Shown: positions 1-11,584, numbered from the stretch's first letter. The stretch: DNA of 64,000 nucleotides from Alectoria sarmentosa (GCA_009733775.1 WOGZ01000054.1:1-64000), one strand, 5' to 3'. Notes: a model not told the origin generated them from the letters alone. Numbers and translations: made by a program.

Positions 1-260
1 TATCCGTCACGATATCACATAAAAAAAATTCCACTTTTTGACGAAAAACCGTTTTTTGACAAATTTATTTTCAATTCATCTAATGCACACCAAAAATCGA
101 GCGACACATGATCGGTGAATATATGTGAAAATAAATTTTCCGATTGAACGAAATATTCCGAATTGCATATGCATGTATACGACCGATTATAAGATTTACG
201 GGTCATTTCAAGGCATTAATACTTAACAATAATAACTGATAAAATGTATACAGATTGCGA
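1..260 (-). other. Conserved 3' non-coding block of copia family A
   Basis: This stretch matches, at high identity, 44,388-44,600 (family A copy 2, same orientation) and the reverse complements of about 42,640-42,880 and 50,255-50,515 (family B). The best preserved core is TCCACTTTTTGACGAAAAAC at 30-49. In all copies the block lies downstream of RNase H. I see no reading frame conserved with it, so it is best described as 3' untranslated sequence. Confidence 0.8.
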
Positions 261-689
261 TCGATACATTGCGACGATGATGATGATAATGATATTAATA
301 ATTTAAAAATATACGTATAATAATTGAAATGACGCCTAGAAGAATGAATTTGATAATTATAATAAAAATCTAAAAGCGATTTGATAATAACGACTTTTAT
401 AATAAATGCGTAATTCTCAAATTTAAAACGAACATAAATATAAGCCTTTTAAATAAATGCTCGCAAAATTTGTGATTATAATTATAATAATAATAAATCA
501 ACTTCAAATTAAATATTGATAAATTGAAATCCTTTCGCACGAGACGCCAAAATTAATATTTGAGATTTTACGAATAAACCCGATCGATTATTCATAATGT
601 GAGAATCAATAAAAAAAAAAGCTCCCACAAAAGCGAGAAAAAAATAATCCATTTATCCTTAAACGATGTTTCAATCTTCATTCACCTTA

Positions 690-1375
690 TATTTTATAAA
701 CGTGATTCGAGATCAATGAGTTTATGAAAAAATTCGAATTTATTCCTATAAAGAACCTTAATAAAATCGTCGACGATCTGCTTATCGATAAACACGTATT
801 GCAAATCGACATTATCATCAACGATTTAACCGCGCACTCAATGATATTAAATATCGATATGCTTAATACGATTATGATGTTGAAGGTTTTTAACGAACGC
901 AATTGCGCCTTGATTATTATCATAAATGATAACCGTTTAAAACGCCTCATTAAGACGAATTTGACTCAAAAGATCTCTTAATCAAATGACTTCTTTAACG
1001 ATTTACATTTGACCGATATATTCAATCTCATAAATAAACAATATAATTATAAATTGTCATTTAAATGATTAACTGATAACTTCATTTCTCAAATTAAAAA
1101 CGTAATTTGAAATTGATTTACGGATATCGTGATCGTCAATTCAATCGAAATTAATATAATCGATAAATTCTTAAAGCGTACCTTTATAAATGAAATATCA
1201 ATTAATAATTTTTTTTAAATACCGAAAAATACGCTTAACAGCGATATAATAAGCCTCGATAAAATTAAAAGCGTATTAAAAAATGATTAAAATAAAAAAG
1301 ACAATATCTGATTTAATGTCGAGCATAACGTACATAAAAGATCTCACAATCGATTAATAAATTTGAAAAAGTTTT
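690..1375 (-). pseudogene. copia RNase H / RT connection domain (family A copy 1)
   Basis: On the minus strand, about 1,375-1,265 translates to the copia segment that ends in a 'GSLMYVMLGTRPDIA'-like motif (seen here as SFMYVML then SDIVFF). From about 980 to 699 a clear RNase H C-terminus follows: YDNNQGAIAFVKNLQHHN, then IKHIDI, a degraded YH-VRE motif, VDLQYV and KQIVDDFIKVLYR. These are the hallmark residues of the copia RNase H tail. Several in-frame stops replace expected Gln and Trp. It follows the RT domain directly and precedes the 3' block. The short plus-strand ORF at 724-981 is its antisense shadow. Confidence 0.85.
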
Positions 1376-1499
1376 TTAAAAATTATATATTTTTTCTTAA
1401 CAAATGTCGATCGCAAATTGATTTTCATTAAAATCGATTTTGTTTTGATCTTTCACATTTTATAAATACGAAAAAAACGTTTAATATAAACGAACTATC

Positions 1500-2100
1500 T
1501 TAATCATAAAATTCGATTAACACGATTACGAATTATTATCATTTTCAAATAATAATTATAAGGGTCGAGATCGTTCATTTTGAATTTGATATTAAAAACA
1601 TTCTTTATTCGTTGAATTTCAAATCGAAATAAATCAATAATAAAAACATCGTTCACATAAAGAGCGATAATGATCTTAATATTTAAATCAATAAAAACGT
1701 TAAAATCAACATCAATGAGAACGAGACCGATTTCTTTCATATATTCGACAAAAATGTTATATCAAACTTAAAAGAATTGCTTTAAATTATAAAGAGCCTT
1801 ATTAAGTTTACAAATCCTATTAAAATATTTCTTTAAAACATATTTAATGAGTTGTTTCACATAAATCTCTTTCTTAACATTATCGTAAAAAAAAACGATT
1901 TTGACGTTCATTTATTTCAAATCTCAATCCTCGATAACGATTAAAACAAAAATCGCTTTATAAGACATAAATTTGATCATTAAGACGAAAATTTCATTAA
2001 AATTTAAACCTTTTCATTATTCGAAATCACGAATTATTTAACGAGTTTTAAAATGAATAATTTCGTCGCGAATTTCGCATTTGATAATATAAATCCATTT
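1500..2100 (-). pseudogene. copia reverse transcriptase (family A copy 1)
   Basis: The minus strand carries the RVT_2-type (copia) polymerase. From about 2,090 the frame gives remnants of the K-RWV-RGFEQ segment, then NFNEIFVLMIK, then VKIVFFYDNV, the expected 'DVKTAFLYGDV' motif with one catalytic Asp changed to Asn. The longest open piece (1,740-1,504) contains ALYVNDVFIID, the YVDD active site with Asp to Asn, at 1,648-1,659, followed by FKMNDLDPYNYYLKM, which corresponds to the copia 'F.M.DLG...YYLGM' motif. The mutated aspartates alone would abolish polymerase activity. Confidence 0.9.
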
Positions 2101-2884
2101 ATCATAAAGGGCAATGCGCTTTTTAAATAAATCGATAAATTCTCAAATCTCATTTTTTAACAAAAAGTCATTCTCGTCGATCATGTCATTCTTTCATTAT
2201 TTTCGATATAAATTATTAATAATGACTTCTTTATAAATCTTCGATTCGTACGACTTCATTGCGATAATGATTTAAATAATCATCGCATAAAATTGAATAA
2301 GATTTAACGAAAGATCGCGCGATATAAAATAAAGATGATTTAAATAAAGCGACGACGCATTATTTAAAACATCGTTTTAAAAAATGAGAATTAATGACGA
2401 CGATGAATTGAGAATTGATGCGTTAATCTTAAAAAGATTTAAAAACTCAATCGCAAAAAACTTAAATCTAAACAATTGAATAAACTTATCAACGTTCATT
2501 TCGTTTATAAATAATCAATTTCCAACGACGAGAAACGTTATAAACGCTAAATCATTTCTTTTCACAATTAAATCAATTAACAATTATGAATCAAATAAAG
2601 GATCATTCTTTTTCAAACTTTAAACGACTTTAAAAAATCAAATGATATTATCATCTGACAATAGCATATAATAAATATGATCATTTTTATAATCGATAAA
2701 GACTTTCTTAATAACGCGTTTTTGATCTTTCTTTTAATCAATAACGAGTTTACGCAAAATAACAAAACCTGAAATTTCAATACGACGTATATGATTTAAA
2801 TAAGATTTATAATTCGTATAAGCTTAATATAAAATGAGTTTGCGCGATCATATAAAATTTCAATTATAAAAATAATTAACGATC

Positions 2885-3277
2885 AATACAAGTTTTGATC
2901 AATATTTTTAATCAAAATTAATGTTTTTAATGATAATGCTAATAATGCTGAAAAACGTTTAATTAAATCGTTCGATAATCTCATTCTGTTCGAGATTTTC
3001 AAAATGAATAAACTTTCACATGATGTTATGATCGATATGATAAATATCAAAATCAAAATCTTCGTATTCGCCGTCATAATCAATTCGAAAATGTTTGACA
3101 ATAACATTTTTATGCTGATTTTTAACTTGATAACGCTTAAAAACAAAAAAGATTTCGCTTTTATGTTCGATAATTTCAATCTCAAAACGCTTATTTTAAT
3201 CGTCAATGAAGATAATAAAGTATTTATCTTTAAAACGATCTCGAGAAGTGATAAAATCGTAAACATCGTTATAAATT
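2885..3277 (-). pseudogene. copia integrase core (family A copy 1)
   Basis: The minus strand from 3,277 reads through a copia integrase catalytic core with few stops. The first acidic site is FIFIDD-NKRFEIE, the second is FRIDYDGEYEDF, and the Glu site is LEQNEIIERFN followed by TFFSIISI. Spacing and flanking residues fit the rve (DD35E) family, which joins retrotransposon cDNA to chromosomal DNA. The open frame on the plus strand at 3,004-3,279 and the other minus frame at 2,883-3,266 cover the same bases but show no family resemblance; they are shadows. Confidence 0.88.
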
Positions 3278-3784
3278 AAATTCAAAGACCTTCTTTTAAA
3301 ACGAATATGAAATTTATATAACGTCTTTTACGCCTTTTTGATTGCGCAAAGAGCATAAAATTCCTTATTAATAACAATTTTAAATAAATCGATGCCTTTA
3401 AACAATTTGATCAATTTACGAACGTTTTGATATCTCAAATGATTCATATGAATATATTATAAATCAAGAATTTGATTATTGATTTTGCGCGATGTAACAT
3501 CGAGATTTGAATTCGAAAAAGAAAAATCGAAATAAATTGACAAAGAGATAACGTTATTCATCAAATTAAAATGTTTTTTATATTTAAAAATAATATGAAA
3601 CATAACGAATTTGATGTTATGTTATTTAAATATAAATATAAACATTGACGATTATTTAAAAGCAATCAAAGTTTAATTAAATTCTCATAGGCGCAGATAA
3701 TAAAGATTATTGCTCTGCAATCAAGCGATGATATCACGATTATCAAACTCGATGTCGTTTTACACAAATTTCATTGAAATGCTA

Positions 3785-3995
3785 TTACGCATCAATTATC
3801 CCTAAAAAATTAAATTCAAAAATAGATCTGAAATAAAAAGGACATTCGTGAAAATAAATTTTTTTCTTTAATCATCGATAACGATGTTAATACGTATTTT
3901 ATCGATGTTAATGAGAATACGAGCGCCCTCAATATCTTTAATAAAACGAACATTATTCAATTTAAAATTAAAGACGCGATATTACACGAAGCAAT
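3785..3995 (-). pseudogene. copia aspartic protease C-terminal part (family A copy 1)
   Basis: The minus strand around 3,865-3,790 gives FTNVLFISDLFLNLISG, which matches the conserved tail of copia proteases ('L.NVLYVP.L..NLIS'). Upstream, about 3,990-3,880, the frame is coherent but the catalytic DSG/DTG motif is not clearly recognisable after mutation. The position between the CCHC knuckle and integrase is as expected for the family. Confidence 0.7.
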
Positions 3996-4285
3996 CTTTA
4001 TTGAACGTGAAATATTGAAAACAAACACAATTCATCACCCATCGCGAAGATAATGAACTGTTTGTTTCAATTGTGAAAACAACCATAATTTCCCTTTGAT
4101 TATCAAAAGATTCGATAAAGTTTCGATCCCTATAACGACGTTTTTTGTTATTGAATTTATCATCCCTTCGGTCGTTATCCTTTTTGTTTTTAAATTTATC
4201 GCCACCGCCATCATCATTATTATCATTATTATCGTCATTTCTTCTATCGTTATCGCCGCCAAAATTATCATTATTTTAACGACTC

Positions 4286-5110
4286 TTATCAAAAAATTAA
4301 TCACATTTCGATTTGATATGATAATGCTTTTTACAATAAATGCAATATTTGACGAACTTTTAAATGATTCTGCTATTAAAACCAAACACAACGTTTTTTT
4401 AAAACTCAACAATAATGATATACCCTGAAATTAAAATTAAAATAATAAGATGAAAAAGACGTTGAGCAGCGAACGTAAAGATAAATTCTTAACGCTCAGA
4501 AAAGAGATTAATCATAATTTAAATAAATCGAATGATAACGTATTTCAATGAATAAACTGTCTTAATATTAACATCATTTATGAATTTATGATTTTGAATG
4601 TAATGAATAAAATAAGCGTCGTTCGATTTATTCAAATTCATGTGAAAAAAAAAAATGAGAAAATTGATTTTCAATCTCAATTTAAATGACAAATTAATGA
4701 TGTTATTATAAATGTTTTTGAAATAAACGATAAAGTCAATTGCATCTTTACATTAATCAAGATTCAATTTAAATAATTGACGATATAAATCATTGAATGT
4801 ATCGAAACCTTTAAGTTTATTATTTTTATAAATGATATTTCATAAGATATACGCATTGACCTCGTCTTCATGATTCATAAACAAATTGTTTTTAAAACGA
4901 TTCTTGATAATGTTGATGCAAAGTTCATATCTCAAATCTCATTTGACTCATTTTTCTTTAACGACATCGATTATTGTCGTGAACTCGTTGAATAAAATGT
5001 TTTTAGAAATGACAAATATAACGAGAATTTCACTTTATTTCACTCTAATAAATTTAATAAAACGTTACGACGTAAAGAATTACCGCATTTTTCAAAATCA
5101 TATTTGAAAA
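4286..5110 (-). pseudogene. copia Gag with CCHC zinc knuckle (family A copy 1)
   Basis: A perfect retroviral-type zinc knuckle, CIYCKKHYHIKSKC (C-x2-C-x4-H-x4-C), lies at 4,344-4,303 on the minus strand, followed by a charged D/N/R-rich linker. Upstream, to about 5,110, the frame is coherent with stops mainly at presumed Gln/Trp sites and looks like the helical Gag body, though I cannot place individual Gag motifs. Copia Gag packages the element RNA; the knuckle binds nucleic acid. All four metal ligands survive, unlike most catalytic residues elsewhere in this copy. The plus-strand ORF at 4,096-4,428 is antisense to the linker and simple ATT/ATC repeats. Confidence 0.82.
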
Positions 5111-6430
5111 TCTTCGAATCTTTCAAATTTTTTGATATGAAGCGAAAGATTATCATTAAACTTCACGCCGACGATTTCTTCGAATATAATAACTTCGATG
5201 TGTTATTAAAAACATAAAAGATTTAAATGCTAATAAGAGAATTAAATTCAACAAATTGAACGATAATTTCAAAGAAATCCTCGCTATTAATTGATTCGAG
5301 AAAAGACTCGCGGATAAAAATATCGAAAATTACAATGTTATTAAATAAATAAACAAATACGTAATCGCGCCCTTTGCTTTTCGAGCGCGTTTTGAATTAA
5401 CGATAAATTTTGTTTAATGTTTGATTATAAAGAGAGAAATCGCATTCGAAAATACATTTTATCGATCGAGCTCTTTTGAATTAAACTTGAAACTCTTTTC
5501 AAAAAATGTTTAAAAAAATGATAAACGTGAAACTACGAAAACGTTTAATTTTGTCTTAACTTATAAAAAAAGAATATTTAAAACGTTTAAATTTATCTCA
5601 ATAAAAAATGTGATTAATGAATATAATTGAATCTTCTGATGATTCAAAGTCAAAAAAGATATTCAAGAATCTTTTATGCTCTTTTTCAATCGCAATTAAC
5701 ATTAAAATCGTTGATATAACAATAATCATTAATATAATAACGACCATTAACATAACAAAAGTCGTGTTTTATAACGAGATACTCGTTATCATAAGCGATT
5801 CGCTATCGTTATTGACTTTGATTTAATATTTCGCCAAAAACAATCTGACAATTGATATCATAATAATCGTCATTTAAAAACAAAATTTGCATATTGCAAT
5901 CCCTTTTTCATTTCACAAACAACGAAATAACATTATTTAATAACGCTTAATCGATTGATTGAGAAACGCGCGTTTGATCAAATTCAATCTCAATCTCCTT
6001 ATTCTTTAAATAAGAGATTGAAATGCAATTTATAAAATCAAACGATTTCTTAAAAAATTACTCGATTATTACGTTATGAATATGACTCATCGCTCAAAAA
6101 CTGAAATTAATAAATGATTAATTACAATCTTTTGAGAACAAATTGCTCCCACAGCAGTTGCAACGTTTTATAATTTATCACTTGCGATTATCACGTGAAT
6201 AGATCGTTGAATTAAACCAAATACATATTCAAAACACGATTTATCAACAAGAATGATCACGTGTGATAAATAAATTTAAGGAAATTATTGCGCAAAGTAA
6301 ATAATTATTTTATCATTAGATTTTGATATTGCGACCCAGCTCTTAAAGGACTTTCTTTATACACTTAATTGATGAACCAATTGATTCATGAATAATAAAT
6401 AAATAATATTAAACGAATGCTCGCGATTTC
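5111..6430. other. Gag N-terminus and leader of family A copy 1, unresolved
   Basis: This interval lies between the primer site and the recognisable Gag body. It should hold the 5' leader and the start of Gag, but stops and frameshifts are too dense for me to fix a start codon. The plus-strand ORF at 5,617-5,826 has no recognisable features and is probably a shadow. Confidence 0.5.
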
Positions 6431-6440
6431 GGGCTCATAA
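6431..6440 (-). other. Primer-binding site, initiator tRNA-Met anticodon-arm type
   Basis: Read on the minus strand the bases are TTATGAGCCC, two bases inside the LTR edge. They are complementary to GGGCUCAUAA, the anticodon arm (CAU) of eukaryotic initiator tRNA-Met. Drosophila copia is known to prime from an internal fragment of this tRNA rather than its 3' CCA end. The same site with the same 2-bp spacing occurs at 36,103-36,112 and 46,424-46,433. Confidence 0.75.
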
Positions 6441-6442
6441 CT

Positions 6443-6578
6443 TATTAAAAGTAAATAAAACATTTGATTGATTGAGTAATCGCAACAAAACATCTAAATA
6501 CAAAATGTGTCAAACCTCGACAAACCTTCCTTGTCTCGACAAACCTTTCATGTTTCAGATAACTAACACATTTCAACA
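6443..6578 (-). repeat. 5' LTR of copia family A copy 1
   Basis: On the minus strand this 136-bp segment begins TGTTGAAATG and ends at TTTTAATA (the CA end apparently changed to TA), two bases before the primer site. It contains a short internal repeat, AGGTTTGTCGAG / AGGTTTGTCGAG-like. The right edge on the plus strand marks the junction with the neighbouring gypsy element. The partner LTR is outside the window, so the ends rest on position relative to the primer site and the TG start. Confidence 0.65.
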
Positions 6579-6649
6579 GATCTTTAAAAATATTTATAAA
6601 ACGTTCAATTATACGTTATGATATTAAATGTAAATGATCATCACATTCA

Positions 6650-7585
6650 TTTGATATGAGCATAATAAAATCTTAACGTCGAAATTCGATTAATAATATT
6701 AATATTAACGTTTATTATGATTATATAAGCGTTTATAAAAAAATTAAAAATAAAAAGAAATTTGTGAAAATTAATAAACGAGCGTCGGCGAATTAATCGT
6801 TCGAGATAAATCGATAATGTATAATTCAAATAATAAAATCAAAATTAATATGATAAGTCTCGATAATAAAACCTTAATGTTAATAAATCTTTTTTTTATC
6901 AAAATGAAGTTAATCGCTCACAATATTAATTTTAATAATTTGATCGATTATATTATTAATATAATAATCGTTAAAAGATATATTAATTATATTAAAATGA
7001 ATATATTAATCGAGAAGAATATTCATTTTCTTTTTTATAAAAAAAATCTCAAAATCAATTGTAAATCATCGTTTTTCAAAATAGATCATTAACAATTATA
7101 ATTTTAATAATCGATGTTATTCAATTAATGAAGATTTTTCAACAATTTAATTATTTTTCTCATTAATTAAATGATAATAAAAATAATTCGAATTATCGAG
7201 ACGATTCGAATTATCGAAAGAATTATAATTTTTTTTTTCGGAAAAGAAGAAATCTTTAATTTAATAATAATTCGAAATAACGATATTAATAAAATGTTAA
7301 TTATGTTTCTTCTCAATCGACGGTCGTTTATTATAAAAATCTTTAAGATTTATATTCAAAAAACGATTATGAAACATATTAATTTGATGAATTTCAAGAT
7401 GAAAAATTCGATTTTATTTCGAATAATTTCGAATATTATGTTAATGTCGATGATGAATTATTGATATTTATAAATCAATTTGAGAATAATAAGAAAAACG
7501 TTAATATCGATATTAACGCTCATTATGTGTTGATGAATTATTTTAATTCGTATTTTATGAAGTCACGATTAATGAAATTTAAAAT
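6650..7585 (+). pseudogene. Gag-like N-terminal region of the gypsy element
   Basis: The plus strand is unusually open here (ORF pieces at 6,817-7,092, 7,171-7,464 and 7,461-7,769), and the order places it as Gag or the pre-protease part of the polyprotein. No capsid motif can be named. The protein is rich in Asn, Ile and Lys, which is what RIP produces from Thr, Ser, Asp and Glu codons. The minus-strand ORF at 6,647-6,829 is a shadow. Assignment rests mainly on its place in front of the zinc finger. Confidence 0.5.
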
Positions 7586-7586
7586 G

Positions 7587-7658
7587 TGTCGAAAATGTAA
7601 AAAAGGTTTTTTTTTGAGAAATAAATTATATGCTCATTTTAAAGTTTATAAAAGAAAA
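7587..7658 (+). pseudogene. C2H-type zinc finger preceding the gypsy protease
   Basis: Within the 7,461-7,769 reading frame the residues CRKCKKGFFLRNKLYAHF begin at 7,587. The C-x2-C pair, the aromatic spacer and the KL-AH segment resemble a C2H2/C2HC finger. The fourth ligand is probably the Tyr of KVYKRK, which would be Cys before a G-to-A change. Such fingers occur between Gag and protease in some fungal gypsy elements; a nucleic-acid-binding role is inferred. Confidence 0.7.
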
Positions 7659-7895
7659 AACAAAAATATTAATAAAATCGTCTTTAACACGAAAACCGCA
7701 TTTATTATTTTCGTTACGAAGATTATAATAATTCTTATTAATAATAATGAAATTATTAATGATAAATAAAAAAAGATTAAAAAAATAACATATTTCATAA
7801 ATTTCGAGTGTTTTATTATTGAATTAATATCAAAAAAGACATCGAATATAAAACTCGTTTTCGGAAAATGACATTTCGTTATTTTAATAATGTTT

Positions 7896-8335
7896 TTTGT
7901 TTTGCGAGAAGTTAAAATCATTATATATGTGAATTCAAAATGCATAATATCGTTGATTAATAAGAAATTTTTGAAAGAAATTTTATTAAATGTTTTAATT
8001 AAAAAGATTAAAATGAGTATCAATATTAAAGAAATCGACATTTTTAAATATATAATTAATAATTATTATCTTCTCGATTTATATATTTTTAATACGTTTA
8101 ATAATTAATGATTAATAATTTATATACGCAGAGAGATACATATTATCGATAATTTCAAAATAAAAATGTTTTTAAAAACGAATATTTTAAACTTAAAGTA
8201 TATGAGCATTAACGTTGATGAAAAGAAATTATTAATTAAAAATTATAATGATTTAATAATGAATATTTAAATTAAGGTCAAGAATAACGTTGACGTATAA
8301 CGAATAATACGCAATTAAAAGAGAATTGCGATTTC
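7896..8335 (+). pseudogene. gypsy aspartic protease
   Basis: The frame reads IIYVNSKCIISLINKKFLKE, corresponding to the retropepsin start in which VDTG is followed by 'C.SLIDR.FL'; the catalytic Asp is now Asn (VNSK). Downstream are DLYIFNT, then REIHIIDNFKIKMFLKTNIL, which matches the '...EAHIVD.L.AKMLIGTDIL' tail of this protease family. The segment lies directly after the zinc finger and before the RT. The minus-strand ORF at 7,646-8,041 is a shadow. Confidence 0.8.
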
Positions 8336-8420
8336 TTTTAAATCGATAATAAGAATATTTATCGAATTATGTATTTTAACGTTTTTATCAAATAAAGATT
8401 ATTTATTTAAATTTAATTAT

Positions 8421-8700
8421 ATGAGAATTTATGTTCATATAATAAACGTCGAGATTTTTTTTATTTATATTAAAAACGATGTTGATATTGTTAAAATCGT
8501 ATTTCGATATTTTAATTTAAACATTATTATTGAATATAACGTCGATTTATATCTTATTATTTATTTAAATAATCACGATTTAATAACGAAAAGTCGAAAA
8601 TTGAGAATTAACGCGTTAAAAGATAATTTTGATATCAAAATGAATAATAATATTTTAATGTGTGACATCGAGAAATAGATTGTTAATTTGAAAATTTTAA
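8421..8700 (+). pseudogene. Spacer between gypsy protease and reverse transcriptase
   Basis: An 85-codon open piece (8,421-8,678) followed by a readable continuation sits in the polyprotein linker. It includes EYNVDLYLIIYLNNHDLITK and NALKDNFDIKMNN, which I read as linker sequence typical of this gypsy group, although no domain is named for it. It is retained because it is in the expected order and frame context. Confidence 0.55.
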
Positions 8701-8859
8701 TAATTGAATATATCGACATTTAAAAAAACATTAATGAGATTATAAACGTTTTAAAAAATGATCTTATAAAAATCAATTTGAACATTAATTGAAACTTCAC
8801 GTCGATTTTTAAATTTATTTAAAAAATCTATTCGCTAAACGCGATAAATAAAAAGATAA

Positions 8860-9445
8860 TTGATAAAAGATTCGATAAATTATATGCGCAAGATAAAATG
8901 AAATAAATAACGAATTTTTTTTTTTTAATCTGTGTTTATGATTTAAAAAACGATATTCGAAAAATTGAAAAAGATATCAAAAAGAAAATCAAAAGTAATT
9001 ATGAATATTCGTAAACTTAATCGAATTATCATTATGAATTTTTATTTATTATTTTTATAAGACGATATGATTAACTTATTATAAGATATGAAATATATTA
9101 ATATTCTTAATGATTTGTTTTTTTTTTTTCAATTTGACGTTTGATTCGAGAATTAATATAAATAAATGATCGTTTTTTATCGAAGATTCGAATATTTTAA
9201 GATCGTTATAATGGGTTTTAAGGGCTCGTTATTATACGTGCAACGTATCATAAATAAAGAATTAAAATCTTTTAAAAATTTTATCAAAGTTTACGTTGAC
9301 GATTTAATAATATTTTCAAAAAATTTCGAATTGCATATTGAGCATTTTCGCAAGTTTTTTCAATTATTAAAAAAGTTGAGAATTATCATTAATTTAAAAA
9401 AAACATTTTTGAATTATTTAAACGTCACTCTTTTCGAATAAAAGA
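8860..9445 (+). pseudogene. gypsy reverse transcriptase with intact YVDD
   Basis: From about 8,870 the frame shows FDKLYAQDKMK, the conserved RT entry. The longest open piece (9,166-9,441) reads FEYFKIVIMGFKGSLLYVQR, the 'F.Y....MGFK.SP.YVQR' motif of this family, then FKNFIKVYVDDLIIFSKNF. The YVDD catalytic box at 9,292-9,303 is unmutated, and HIEHFRKFFQLLKKLRIIIN plus KKTFLNY complete the palm/thumb. RT copies element RNA to cDNA. The upstream third carries several stops, so no active enzyme is made. Confidence 0.92.
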
Positions 9446-9469
9446 TTAATGTTTTTAAATTATTTATGA

Positions 9470-10200
9470 TAAAAAAGCGAATTGAAATCTTGATAAATAT
9501 CAAATTTTTTATTAATTTCGAGATTTTGAAATATTATCTCGAATTAATAAAGTGAATAAGAATTAAAATTGCGTATTATATACAAAAGGCGGAGTTTTTT
9601 TAATAAAAAAAGATCTTTTTATTAAAAAAATCATTTATTATTGAAAAATAAAAACGATGAAGGTTTATTAAGAGAATTTTTATTGATAAGAGACAATTGT
9701 TGTTTGATTTTTTTCGTTTATTATAAGATTTTTTCTTTTTATTGAATTTCTTGATACATTTCAATTGAAAATAACGAATTTATATTAATATCGACGTTTT
9801 TAAAAAACGCGGTTTCGACGTTTATGTGTATCATATTAAAGATAATTTCAAAAATAATGATTTTTTTAAAAGCGATATCATATTAATATTATTTCTTTTT
9901 AAATCGTTAAATGACGTCGAATTTCGTTATTAATTAATCGAATTGAAGATTATTAAATTAATTTGAATAATTCGCAAAATTAAACATTATATTAACAATT
10001 CGTTATATATCATAATCGTATATATGAATTATTCAATAATAATTAACATTATTAAATAAATCAATTTAATATCATTTTTGATAAATAAATTGAATTTACG
10101 CTTGATAAAAGCATTATAATATTTATCATAATTTAAATTTGATGTTTATTATAAATTTGATAAATAACATATGATGTTGAATGTTCTCTTTAAATTTATG
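9470..10200 (+). pseudogene. gypsy RT thumb and RNase H
   Basis: After the RT core the frame continues with KRIEILINIKF, FEILKYYLELI and AYYIQKAE, the 'R..AI..I..P..L..LE.YLG' and 'YYAQ.AEPLQ' motifs. RNase H follows from about 9,770: INIDVFKKRGFDVYVYHIKD, FKSLNDVEFRY, ELKIIKLI, IRKIKHYI and YMNYSIIINIIK. These are the standard acid-bearing RNase H strands (D..., E..., D...) with some Asp to Asn changes. It ends near YLS-FKFDVYYKFDK. Confidence 0.85.
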
Positions 10201-10529
10201 AGTGAATCGATATTTAAAAAAAACATGTTAATTTCGAAAAAAGACATTCTTGATGAGATATTTATCTTTAACGAATTTTTGATAAAAATGTTAAAAAAAT
10301 TCAAAATGAGAATTCAAGTTTTTTATGTTAAAGATAAAAAATAAATTAAAATATAAAAAATGTTAAAAGACGAGGATTTAATTTCTAATATTCAATTTCA
10401 TCTCATCGACGATTTATTATATTTTATGAACTCTTTTAATAAAATGCGATTTTATTTATTTAAAGAGTTTGAAAAGAAAATCTTTTAATAAATATATAAT
10501 GAAAATGTATATATTAAATTCAATAAAAC

Positions 10530-11200
10530 GTATAAAATGATTATGAATAATTATTTTTTTAAAAAATTTATTCGTCGATTTTATCGTTATATTCATCATT
10601 ATCATAAATGCAACATTAATTAAATAAAACGTTATACGAAATACGATTTATTTATTTTTATAATTGAATCGTTAATATCACATTATATAATTATCATTGA
10701 TTTTATATTAATATTATTAAGGATAACAAAAAGAATAAATATTATCATATTAATAATTTATAAATTTTTTAAAAGGATTATTTTTATTTTTGATAAAGAT
10801 ATCTTTTTAGCGGAGAATTGAGTTGAAATTTCTTTGAATAAAATTATCGATTAAGGTTTATCGATAACGTTTATTTTTAATCGCGATAAAAAATTCATAT
10901 CGGTTTTTTGAAAATTCATTTTCAAAAAATTAAACGTTAATTTTTTAATTAATACGATATATTATTTATAAATCGATGATTAATTAAAGAAAATTAATTA
11001 AATGATCAAAATTGTTTTGCGTTATTAATTAATGAGCAATCTCATCGTCGATTAAATAAAATATTTATCACATTTATGTGATATATTTAATAATTTGTCG
11101 AGCTCGATTATAAGATTAAATGTAAATGAAATCATTTATAATTATCATTTTCACGATATTTTTTTATTATTGATTTTAAATTAAATTCGAGATAGCGAAT
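10530..11200 (+). pseudogene. gypsy integrase with HHCC zinc-binding region
   Basis: At about 10,560 the frame reads FIRRFYRYIHHYHKCN, the end of the H2C2 zinc domain. The catalytic core follows with IIIIDFILILLRITKR (first Asp), FIFNRDKKFISVF (second acidic site) and, near 10,975-11,000, the degraded Glu site at the former 'QTDGQSE..NQ' position. The downstream YLSHLCDIFNN and SIIRLNVNEIIYNYH match the C-terminal part of gypsy integrases ('...A.N.S.H.STG.SPFEL.YG..P'). Stops replace Gln and Trp. Confidence 0.87.
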
Positions 11201-11584
11201 TTTTATCAAAACGATTTATTAATGTCAAAAACGCGAAAAAAGTAATCGTTTAAATTAACGTCAAAACGAAAATTATTTACGATATTTATTATCGATTAAT
11301 TTTTATTAATAAAAATGAAAAGGTTTTTTTAAAATTTTATCATGAATATAATTTGTTTAAAATTTTTAATTTTAAATCTATCAATTAAAAAATAAACTCG
11401 TTTAAGATTTTTTAGAAAATCGATAATTTGATATATAAGATAAACGTATCGATTTATTAATAAATTCATTTCGTTATATCGATTACGCAATTCGAATCAG
11501 CGTTTAAAAACGAAGATTTATATAATCGCTTTATTCGATTTAATTATTTATTAACGATCGTCGAATTTAATAAAAAATGATATA

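Larger units (their letters stand above)
1..6578 (-). mobile_element. Ty1/copia retrotransposon, family A copy 1, RIP-degraded, 3' end off window
   Basis: Read on the minus strand, the domains come in copia order: 5' LTR, primer site, Gag with CCHC knuckle, protease, integrase, reverse transcriptase, RNase H, then a non-coding 3' block that runs off the left edge. Integrase before RT is the defining copia order. The reading frame is broken by many stops at places where copia proteins have Gln, Trp or Arg, the expected outcome of C-to-T change on both strands. By analogy with family B, whose conserved 3' block ends about 400 bp before its 3' LTR, the missing LTR should lie a few hundred bases before position 1. 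The element cannot encode working protein. Confidence 0.9.

Noticed and set aside
3004..3279. Plus-strand ORF of 91 codons
   Set aside because: Antisense to the copia integrase core, which shows D-D-E motifs on the minus strand.
4096..4428. Plus-strand ORF of 110 codons
   Set aside because: It is antisense to the copia Gag linker and CCHC knuckle, whose minus-strand frame has all four metal ligands.
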